Part shown: positions 8,016 through 14,528 of the stretch, piece after piece
Layout: each line of letters opens with the position of its first letter
How positions within the stretch are numbered: position 1 is the first letter of the stretch
Source of the DNA: Alloboseaceae bacterium BT-24-1
Lineage (GTDB): Bacteria > Pseudomonadota > Alphaproteobacteria > Rhizobiales > Beijerinckiaceae
Direction: 5' to 3'
DNA: 64,000 nucleotides
NCBI GenBank assembly: GCA_025846845.1
Contig: JAOYTL010000011.1
Location: 1 to 64,000, forward strand
Translations under genes and position numbers: made by a program
Notes under the pieces: model-generated
Told to the model about the DNA's origin: nothing
What the model saw: the letters and a program-made list of their open reading frames with translations, nothing else
The model's database searches: none

Positions 8016-9071
8016 ATGTCCTCGCTCGCTATCCGGCACATCGCCTTCCTGACGCCCGGCAATTACAGCGATGCCGATCCGCGCGCCGGCCTCGAGGAGA
8101 CGCTCTCGCTCTTCGAATACGGCGAGAAGCTCGGCTTCGACAGCGCCTGGGTGCGCCAGCGCCATCTCGAGCCGGGCGTCTCATCCGCCGCGACCTTCCT
8201 CGCGGCTGCGAGCCAGCGCACCAGCCGGATCGGGCTGGGCACCGCCGTCATCCAGATCGGCTACGAGAACCCGTTCCGGCTGGCCGAGGATCTGTCGCTG
8301 GTCGACGTGCTCTCCGGCGGGCGGCTCAATGTCGGCCTGAGCGCCGGGCCGCCGCCTTTCGGCAAGCTGCTGGGCGAGCGCTTCTTCGATGCCGATCCCG
8401 CAACTTACGATTTCTCGCATGCGCGGGTCGCCCGGCTCGCCGCCAATCTCGACGGCGATTGGCTCGGTGACGCCGACAGCCGCATCGCCTCCGCCGCCGG
8501 CGAGCATCGCCCGCGCCTGCGCCCTCATGCTCCGGGGCTAAGGCAGCGGCTGTGGTATGGCGGTGGCTCGCTGCGTTCGGCCCGCTGGGCGGCGGAGAAC
8601 GGCTTCCATCTGCTTGTCGGCAACATCAACACCGGCGAGGAGACCGACGAGTTCTTCGTGGCGCAGCGCCGCCACATCGAGAGCTTCCGCAGCCACTGGC
8701 GCGGCGAAGGCGAGCCCAAGGTCGCGGTCGGCCGCGTACTCGTGCCGCTCGACAATGCCGATGGCGCTACGCGTCGGCGCTATCGCGACTACGCTGCCAG
8801 TCGTCATGCCCGCACCCTGCAGCCGCAGGGCGAGCGTCGCACATTGTTCGCCCCCGACATCGTCGGCACCGCGGCCGAGATCGTCGAGCGCCTCGCGGCC
8901 GATCCCGTCCTGCCGCTGGTCGACACCTTGCGGCTGGAACTGCCCTACAATTTCTCCGGCCGGGACTATCGCCAGATCCTGTCGGACACGATCGAGCTGA
9001 TCGCGCCTTTTCTGGGTCGAGCGGCCGAGCCGTCCGCGGCTTTCCGGGCGCTCGCCACAAGCGTCGGATAG
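8016..9071 (+). CDS. LLM-class flavin-dependent oxidoreductase
   Basis: Third luciferase-like monooxygenase of the operon, 351 residues. It has the IRHIAFLTPGNY first strand, FDSAWVRQRHLEPGVSSAAT in the flavin site region, and RIGLGTAVIQIGYENPFRLAED, followed by the LSGGRLNVGLSAGPPP loop. The middle carries LWYGGGSLRSARWAAENGFH, typical of LLM enzymes, with a C-terminal lid. It starts 8 bp after the second binding protein, so it belongs to the same transcript. It ends convergently with the pca operon, with only 38 bp between. Specific substrate unknown. Confidence 0.85.
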   Translation: MSSLAIRHIAFLTPGNYSDADPRAGLEETLSLFEYGEKLGFDSAWVRQRHLEPGVSSAATFLAAASQRTSRIGLGTAVIQIGYENPFRLAEDLSLVDVLSGGRLNVGLSAGPPPFGKLLGERFFDADPATYDFSHARVARLAANLDGDWLGDADSRIASAAGEHRPRLRPHAPGLRQRLWYGGGSLRSARWAAENGFHLLVGNINTGEETDEFFVAQRRHIESFRSHWRGEGEPKVAVGRVLVPLDNADGATRRRYRDYAASRHARTLQPQGERRTLFAPDIVGTAAEIVERLAADPVLPLVDTLRLELPYNFSGRDYRQILSDTIELIAPFLGRAAEPSAAFRALATSVG

Positions 9072-9109
9072 TCCGTGCGCCTGAGCGCCCGACCTGATTA
9101 TCTGCCGCG

Positions 9110-9724
9110 TCAGATGTCGAAGAACACCGTCTCGTCGTCGCCCTGGAGCTGAATGTCGAAGACATAGGTGTCGCCGCTGCGCTGCGCGATCAGCGTCGGC
9201 ACGCGCACCTTGTGCTCGATGCGCGCCAGCACCGGATCCTCGGCGTTGGCGGCTTCCTCGTCGCCGAAATACATCCGCGTATGCAGGCCGATATTGATGC
9301 CGCGCGCGACGATCCAGACGGTGAGGTGCGGGGCCATCGGCCGTCCGTCATTGAAGGGGACGCGGCCGGGCTTGATCGTCTCGAAGACGCATTCGCCGCT
9401 GACCATGTCGGTCGCGCGCCGGCCCCAGCCGGTGAAATGCGGATCGGCCGCGCCGCGCCGCTCGGCCGGCGAATTGTAGAGGCCAGCCGCATCGGCCTGC
9501 CAGATCTCGATCAGCGCGTCCTTAAGCGGGGTGCCGGCGCCGTCGATGACGCGCATCTTCACCGTGATGCGCTCGCCCTTGGTCTTGTCGCCGACCATGG
9601 CGGCACCGAGATCATCGGGGTAGACGCCGCCGATATCGGCGAAGTTCGGGGTCAGGCCGATATGGACGTAAGGGCCGGCCGTCTGCGACGGGCTTTCCTT
9701 CAGGCGGTCGAGTTTCTGGGCCAT
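9110..9724 (-). CDS. pcaG: Protocatechuate 3,4-dioxygenase alpha subunit
   Basis: The alpha chain (204 residues) of the intradiol ring-cleaving dioxygenase that converts protocatechuate to 3-carboxy-cis,cis-muconate. SQTAGPYVHIGL near the start and ALIEIWQADAAGLYN, with PHLTVWIVARGINIGLHTRM, are standard alpha-subunit segments. The alpha chain has no iron ligands of its own, and none of the beta-subunit Tyr/His set is present. Its ATG overlaps the pcaH stop by one base (TGATG), ensuring coupled translation of the heteromer. A long upstream open frame to 10042 only reflects pcaH read out of frame. Confidence 0.96.
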   Translation of the reverse strand: MAQKLDRLKESPSQTAGPYVHIGLTPNFADIGGVYPDDLGAAMVGDKTKGERITVKMRVIDGAGTPLKDALIEIWQADAAGLYNSPAERRGAADPHFTGWGRRATDMVSGECVFETIKPGRVPFNDGRPMAPHLTVWIVARGINIGLHTRMYFGDEEAANAEDPVLARIEHKVRVPTLIAQRSGDTYVFDIQLQGDDETVFFDI

Positions 9725-10479
9725 CAATTGCCCTCCCGCCGGTTCTCGAACATCGTCGAGCGGCGCCCGCGCAGCACGATGTCGAACTTGTAGGCGCGCA
9801 TGTCCATCGGCAGCGTCGCCTGCATGTCGAGCGCGGCGGTCAGCTGCTCGATCGCCTGGGGATCGTTGATGGTCTTCACGATCGGGCATTTCCAGATCAT
9901 CGGATCGCCCTCGAAATACATCTGCGTGATCAGTCGCTGCCCGAAGCCGTGGCCGAAGACCGAGAAATGGATATGGGCCGGCCGCCAGTCGTTCGGCCCG
10001 TTCGGCCAGGGATAGGGGCCGGGCTGGATCGTGCGGAAGCAATAGGAGCCGTCATCGCCGCTGATCGTGCGGCCGCAGCCGCCGAAATTCGGATCGAGCG
10101 GCGCCAGATAGCTTTCCTTCTTGTGCCGGTAGCGCCCGCCGGCATTGGCCTGCCAGACCTCGATCAGCACGCCGGGCACGCCGATGCCGCGCTCGTCCAG
10201 CACCCTTCCATAGACCATGATGCGCGGGCCGATGGCGCTCTCACCGGGCTTGGCGAAGTTGACGATCATGTCGTCGTCGAGCTCGCCCAGCATGTCGTGG
10301 CCGAAGACCGGCCCGGTGATCTCCGAGATCGTGCTGTTGAGCGAGAGCAGCGCCCGGCGCGGCGAGCGCAGCACCGAGGTCTTGTAGCCCGGCGTGAAGG
10401 CCGGCGGATGCCAGTCGCGGTCGCGCTGGAAGAAGGCGCCCGCTTCGGGCGGCCGGTTGGGGGCGCCGATGTTGCTCAT
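9724..10479 (-). CDS. pcaH: Protocatechuate 3,4-dioxygenase beta subunit
   Basis: The 251-residue iron-bearing chain. All four expected ferric ligands are visible: Tyr117 (GGRYRHK), Tyr156 (GPYPWPN), His169 and His171 (RPAHIHFSV). The GVLIEVWQANAGGRY and GPVFGHDMLGE segments are family hallmarks. It works with PcaG in the cytoplasm to open the ring of protocatechuate between the two hydroxyls. The start overlaps the pcaC stop by four bases (ATGA). Order pcaD-C-H-G from the pcaQ side is the arrangement known in Rhizobium/Agrobacterium. Confidence 0.97.
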   Translation of the reverse strand: MSNIGAPNRPPEAGAFFQRDRDWHPPAFTPGYKTSVLRSPRRALLSLNSTISEITGPVFGHDMLGELDDDMIVNFAKPGESAIGPRIMVYGRVLDERGIGVPGVLIEVWQANAGGRYRHKKESYLAPLDPNFGGCGRTISGDDGSYCFRTIQPGPYPWPNGPNDWRPAHIHFSVFGHGFGQRLITQMYFEGDPMIWKCPIVKTINDPQAIEQLTAALDMQATLPMDMRAYKFDIVLRGRRSTMFENRREGN

Positions 10480-10871
10480 GACTTGGCTGCATCCATCTCG
10501 TCGAAGGTCTTCCTGGCGATCTTGATCGCGTGGTTCGCGGCGGGCACGCCGGCATAGATCGCGACATGCAGCAGGGCCTCGCGGATGTCCTCGCGCGTCG
10601 CCCCCGTATTGGCGGTGGCGCGCACATGCATCGCGACCTCGTCGTCCTGGCCGAGCGCCGCGAGCAGCGCGATCGTGATCAGCGAGCGCTCGCGCTTGCT
10701 GAGCTCAGGCCGTGACCAGACATGACCCCAGGCCGCCTCGGTGATCAGCTCCTGGAAGGGCAGGTCGAACTCGGTCTTGTTCGCTTCGGCTCGGTCGACA
10801 TGGGCATCGCCCAGAACCGCGCGTCGCGTCGCCATGCCTTGTCGATAGCGGGGTGACTCCGGTTGCGTCAT
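10476..10871 (-). CDS. pcaC: 4-carboxymuconolactone decarboxylase
   Basis: A 131-residue CMD-family protein that decarboxylates gamma-carboxymuconolactone to beta-ketoadipate enol-lactone. PFQELITEAAWGHVWSRPEL and SKRERSLITIALLAALGQDD are the conserved helices, and HVRATANTGATREDIREAL with LLHVAIYAGVPAANHA form the active-site region. ATG at 10871 overlaps the pcaD stop by four bases. A longer reading frame upstream is the antisense-frame shadow of pcaD. Length and motifs match single-domain PcaC rather than the PcaCD fusion of some actinobacteria. Confidence 0.95.
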   Translation of the reverse strand: MTQPESPRYRQGMATRRAVLGDAHVDRAEANKTEFDLPFQELITEAAWGHVWSRPELSKRERSLITIALLAALGQDDEVAMHVRATANTGATREDIREALLHVAIYAGVPAANHAIKIARKTFDEMDAAKS

Positions 10872-11665
10872 GTCCGCCCTCCGCTGTGGCTCATCATGAA
10901 ATCGGCGATCAGTGCTGACAGCGCCTCCGGCTGCTCGACGCAAGGGATATGGCCGGCGCCGGCGATGATCTCGAAGCGCGCGCCCGGAATCGCTTCGGCC
11001 AGGCCGCGCACGAGATCGGGCGGCGTCGAGCCGTCCTGATCGCCGACGATCACCAGGGTCGGCACGGCGATCGACGGCGCCGCTGCCGAATAATCCGCGT
11101 CGCGGAGTGCCGTGCAGGCCGCCGCATAGCCGGCCGGCAGCTGCCGGGAGAGCATCGTCTTGTAGCCGGTAAGTTCGGCGGCGCGGTGCTTGTGGAACTC
11201 CGGCGTGAACCATTTCTCCATCACGCTGTCGGCGAAGCTGGCGATCCCGGTCGACAGCGTCGCCGCGATACGATCGTTCCACGACTGCGCCGTGCCGATC
11301 TTGGCGGCCGTGTCGCAGAAGATCAGTCTTTCGATGAGGCCGGGCCGCTCCTTGTAGAGGTCTTGAGCGATCAGGCCGCCAATCGAGAGCCCGCACAGCG
11401 TCGCACTGGCGATGCCGAGATGGTCGAGCAGGCCGGCGAGGTCGGCCGCATAGGTCTCGATGCTGACTGGCGCGTCGCCGAGCTCGCTCAGGCCATGGCC
11501 GCGCTTGTCGTAGAACAGGAAGCCGAACTGGCCTGCCAGTCTGTCGGCGACATCCTGCCAGATACGGAAATCCGTCCCGAGCGAATTGATGAAGACCAGC
11601 ACCGGTCGACCCGGCGCGGGCTCATGGCGATAGTGCAGGGAAACGCCGTTGATGCGTGCGAACAC
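10868..11665 (-). CDS. pcaD: 3-oxoadipate enol-lactonase
   Basis: Alpha/beta hydrolase of 265 residues that hydrolyses beta-ketoadipate enol-lactone to beta-ketoadipate. The nucleophile elbow is intact (CGLSIGG), the acid lies in VIVGDQDGSTP and the histidine in GAGHIPCVEQP. I chose GTG at 11665, preceded by a strong GGGAGG eleven bases upstream; the longer frame from 11749 would start inside the PcaQ operator and adds unrelated residues. It is first gene of pcaDCHG and reads away from pcaQ under the operator at 11742-11757. Confidence 0.93.
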   Translation of the reverse strand: MFARINGVSLHYRHEPAPGRPVLVFINSLGTDFRIWQDVADRLAGQFGFLFYDKRGHGLSELGDAPVSIETYAADLAGLLDHLGIASATLCGLSIGGLIAQDLYKERPGLIERLIFCDTAAKIGTAQSWNDRIAATLSTGIASFADSVMEKWFTPEFHKHRAAELTGYKTMLSRQLPAGYAAACTALRDADYSAAAPSIAVPTLVIVGDQDGSTPPDLVRGLAEAIPGARFEIIAGAGHIPCVEQPEALSALIADFMMSHSGGRT

Positions 11666-11709
11666 GATGCTGCCATCCTCCCGTTTCCTGAAAAATGACG
11701 CTTCAGTTT

Positions 11710-11715
11710 GGTTAT
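11710..11715. promoter_or_regulatory. Extra PcaQ half-site (GGTTAT)
   Basis: A second GGTTAT half-site lies between the main dyad and pcaD, 42 bases from the right arm of the main box. LysR proteins bind as tetramers to a strong recognition site and a weaker activation site nearer the promoter. This copy is a candidate activation half-site, but a six-base match can arise by chance. Confidence 0.3.
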
Positions 11716-11741
11716 GTAAAATGATATTTGAGCTATATAGA

Positions 11742-11757
11742 ATAACCAATAGGTTAT
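11742..11757. promoter_or_regulatory. PcaQ operator in the pcaD-pcaQ intergenic region
   Basis: The sequence ATAACC-AATA-GGTTAT is a perfect dyad with 6-bp arms and a 4-bp spacer. It corresponds to the ATAACC-N4-GGTTAA element reported upstream of pcaD in Sinorhizobium meliloti and relatives (recalled from the literature). It sits four bases before the pcaQ start, so PcaQ bound here would both activate pcaD and repress its own gene. Confidence 0.88.
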
Positions 11758-11760
11758 GAT

Positions 11761-12675
11761 TTGAGCCTCCCTATCAAGCTCCGTCATCTCGAAGCCTTTG
11801 TCGAGGTTGCTAGGCAGAGGAGTGTCCAGAAGGCGGCCGACGCGCTCCATGTCAGCCAGCCGGCGGTCACCAAGACGATGCGCGAGCTCGAGGAGAGCCT
11901 CGGCGTCGCCGTCTACGAGCGCGACGGACGCGGTATCCGGCTGACCAATCACGGCGAGGTCTTCCTGCGCCATGCCGGGGCGGCGCTCGTCTCGGTCAGG
12001 CAGGGTCTCGACTCCGTCTCGGACGGGCGCACTAGCGACTTTCAGCCGATCCGCGTCGGCGCCTTGCCGACGGTCTCATCCCGGATCATGCCGCGTGCGA
12101 TCGAGCTCTTCCTGCAGGAGCAGCCGGATCGGCGGGTCCGGATCGTCACCGGCGAGAACGCCGCGATCCTCGAACAACTGCGCCAAGGCGAGCTCGATCT
12201 CGTGGTCGGGCGGCTGGCCGCCACCGATTTGATGGTCGGTCTGTCCTTCGAGCATCTCTACTCCGAGGCCGTCCGTTTCGTCGTGCGGCCTCAGCATCCA
12301 TTATTGTTGGTAGCCGGCTCGGTTCTGGAGCAGATCGCCGACTATCTCGTGCTGATGCCGCCGCCAGCCTCGATCATCCGGCCCTATGTCGACCGGCTGT
12401 TGATCGCCAATGGCGTGCATGCCGTTCCGCGGCAGATCGAAACCGTGTCGGATGCGTTCGCGCGCGCCTTCCTGCGGACGAATGACGCGGTCTGGATTAT
12501 CTCGGCCGGCGTCGTGGCCAACGACCTCGCCGATGGCACGCTTGTCGCCCTGCCGGTCGACACGGCGCAGACGCTGGGGCCGGTCGGGCTGACGATGCGC
12601 GCCGATGGTCCCTTGCGACCGGGAACCGAGCTTTTGGCACGCGCGATCCGGGCCGCCTCGCGCCGGGGCCCGTGA
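11761..12675 (+). CDS. pcaQ: LysR-type activator of the pca operon
   Basis: A 304-residue LysR regulator. The winged helix is KLRHLEAFVEVARQRSVQKA then ADALHVSQPAVTKTMRELEE (residues about 6-45), followed by a substrate-binding-like effector domain beginning IRVGALPTVSSRIMPRAIE. VTGENAAILEQLRQGELDLV is characteristic of the PcaQ/GbpR group. In rhizobia PcaQ responds to beta-carboxymuconate and related pathway intermediates. The first usable codon is TTG at 11761; the ATG just upstream is followed at once by a stop. It is divergent from pcaDCHG, sharing the operator. Confidence 0.9.
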   Translation: MSLPIKLRHLEAFVEVARQRSVQKAADALHVSQPAVTKTMRELEESLGVAVYERDGRGIRLTNHGEVFLRHAGAALVSVRQGLDSVSDGRTSDFQPIRVGALPTVSSRIMPRAIELFLQEQPDRRVRIVTGENAAILEQLRQGELDLVVGRLAATDLMVGLSFEHLYSEAVRFVVRPQHPLLLVAGSVLEQIADYLVLMPPPASIIRPYVDRLLIANGVHAVPRQIETVSDAFARAFLRTNDAVWIISAGVVANDLADGTLVALPVDTAQTLGPVGLTMRADGPLRPGTELLARAIRAASRRGP

Positions 12676-12699
12676 AGCTTCGGAGCTGCGCCCTCGCAA

Positions 12700-13977
12700 T
12701 CAGCGCAGCCGCTTGACCTCGTCCGCCGTGACGCTCGGCTGCTGCCCGCCCCAACTCGCACGCAGCCAGTTGGAGAGGTCGGCGACCTGCTGGTCGGAGA
12801 GCTGGCCAGCAAAGCCCGGCATCGGCTGCATGCGTTCGAGCCCCGGGAAGCGCTGGGCCGGAATGCCGGTGAGGATGACCTTGTTGAGGTTGCGCGCATC
12901 GGCCAGCCGCAGCGAGGCATTGGTCGCCAGCGGCACCACGACATGCGGGATGCCTTGCCCCTCGACGCCATGGCAGCTCGCGCAGACGGCGAGATAGCTG
13001 GCGCGAGCGGAGGTTGCGACCTCGGCTGAGACGGCGACCGGCTGCGGTGGCGTTGGTGGCGTCACACTCTCCGGCAGCTTGTCGAGATCGAAGAGATAGG
13101 CCGACATCGCCGCGAGGTCGTCGGCGGTGAAATACTGGGTCGAGAAATGGACCACCTCGAACATCTGGTTGGTCATCGCGCCCTGCGCCGAGATGCCCGA
13201 CTTCATGAAGCTCGCGAACACCAGTGGATCGAAGCCCATCCGCGCCAACCCGGCCTTGGTGATGTCAGGCGCCATCACGCCTTCAAGCTCCGAACCCTCC
13301 AGATAGGCGCTCTCCTTCATGCCCATGGCGAGGTTGCGCGGCGTATGGCACTCGCCGCAATGGGCGAGCGCGTCGGTCAGATAGCGGCCGCGGTTCCACA
13401 TCGCCGAGCGCCCGGCGATCTCGGTCTTCGCGTCGGAGGACAGGTTGACCAGGTTCCAGAAGGTTAGCCCCTGCCGGATGTTGAGCGGGAAGGGCATATG
13501 GTTGGCGCGGTTCGCCACCTTCATCGGCTCGCGGCTCATCAGGAAGGCATAGACCGCGTCGACATCGTCCGCCGTCAGCTTGCGATAGGAGGCGTAGGGC
13601 ATGGCCGGATAGAGATGGCCGTGCTTGCCGACGCCGTCGCGCACCGCGCGGTGAAACTCGGCGCGCGTCCAGCTGCCGATGCCATGCTCCTTGTCCGGCG
13701 AGATATTGGTCGAGAAGATCGTCCCGAGCGGTGTCTCGAACGGCAGGCCGCCGGCCCAGGGCGCGCCGCCCTTGACGACATGGCAGGCATAGCAATCGGC
13801 CGCGACGGCGACATAGGCGCCGCGCTTGGCGAGCCCCTTCATCTGCTCGGCCGATAGCGGCTGCTCAACCGCCTTGGCGACCACGCTGCGCTCGAACAGG
13901 CCGAGGAAGACGGCTCCGCCTACGAGCGCACCGACGACAGCGACCGCCAGAGCGGCCAGAAGCAGCTTCCTCGCCAT
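12700..13977 (-). CDS. Membrane-anchored triheme cytochrome c, dehydrogenase subunit
   Basis: A 425-residue cytochrome c with three CxxCH heme sites: CYACH (62-66), CGECH (207-211) and CASCH (about 332-336). The N-terminus (LLLAALAVAVVGALVGGAVF) is a signal anchor, placing the hemes in the periplasm. The layout is that of the cytochrome subunit of membrane alcohol/aldehyde dehydrogenases and of NicB-like molybdenum hydroxylases. It lies 5 bp after the 2Fe-2S subunit gene and should accept electrons from the molybdenum enzyme and pass them to the quinone pool or an oxidase. ATG at 13977 begins the anchor. Confidence 0.92.
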   Translation of the reverse strand: MARKLLLAALAVAVVGALVGGAVFLGLFERSVVAKAVEQPLSAEQMKGLAKRGAYVAVAADCYACHVVKGGAPWAGGLPFETPLGTIFSTNISPDKEHGIGSWTRAEFHRAVRDGVGKHGHLYPAMPYASYRKLTADDVDAVYAFLMSREPMKVANRANHMPFPLNIRQGLTFWNLVNLSSDAKTEIAGRSAMWNRGRYLTDALAHCGECHTPRNLAMGMKESAYLEGSELEGVMAPDITKAGLARMGFDPLVFASFMKSGISAQGAMTNQMFEVVHFSTQYFTADDLAAMSAYLFDLDKLPESVTPPTPPQPVAVSAEVATSARASYLAVCASCHGVEGQGIPHVVVPLATNASLRLADARNLNKVILTGIPAQRFPGLERMQPMPGFAGQLSDQQVADLSNWLRASWGGQQPSVTADEVKRLR

Positions 13978-13982
13978 CAGCG

Positions 13983-14528
13983 CTACGCCTTCACCAAGCC
14001 GGGAGTCCTGAGGACGAGATCGCGCACCGCCTCGAAATAGCGGACATAGCCGGTGCAGCGGCAGATGTGGCGGTCGAGCGCTTCGCTGATCACCTGCTCC
14101 AGCGCCTCGCGCTTGACCGGGTTGCGCCTGAGCTGGTCGAGCAGCACCGTCGCGCCGGTGACGAAGCCGGGGGTGCAATAGCCGCACTGGAAGGAAAAAT
14201 GCTCGATGAAGGCCTGCTGGACCGGCGAGAGCTCAGTGATCGCGCCATTGGCGTCGCGCTTGGCCTGCCCCTCCACCGTCCTGACCTTGCGGCCGGCGAA
14301 CCAGTGCGCGCCGGTGATGCAGGTGCGCATCTCCTCGAGCGAGCCGTCGGCCTTCTCCAGCACCACCGTGCAGGCATGGCAGATGCCCTGGCCGCAGCCC
14401 ATGCGCGAGCCTGTGAGGTTCAGGTACTCGTAGAGGAAGTCCTGCATCATCATCGTCTCGGGTACGTCGATCGGACCGACGACCTTGTCGTTGATGGTCA
14501 GGGAGAGCTTCTGGGTCGGAATCGTCAT
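13983..14528 (-). CDS. 2Fe-2S subunit of xanthine-dehydrogenase-family hydroxylase
   Basis: 181 residues with both iron-sulfur domains of the small subunit. The plant-ferredoxin-type cluster uses C45, C50, C53 and C70 (GCGQGICHAC and RTC), and the helical domain cluster uses C115, C118, C156 and C158 (QCGYC and HICRCTG). It relays electrons from the molybdenum site to the cytochrome. It overlaps the large-subunit stop by four bases. It has no signal peptide, so it is likely carried across the membrane with the Tat-exported large subunit, as known for related aldehyde dehydrogenases. Confidence 0.95.
   Translation of the reverse strand: MTIPTQKLSLTINDKVVGPIDVPETMMMQDFLYEYLNLTGSRMGCGQGICHACTVVLEKADGSLEEMRTCITGAHWFAGRKVRTVEGQAKRDANGAITELSPVQQAFIEHFSFQCGYCTPGFVTGATVLLDQLRRNPVKREALEQVISEALDRHICRCTGYVRYFEAVRDLVLRTPGLVKA

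Noticed and set aside
9072..9109. Terminator between the convergent LLM and pcaG genes
   Set aside because: Only a 4-bp GCGC stem is visible, too weak to support.
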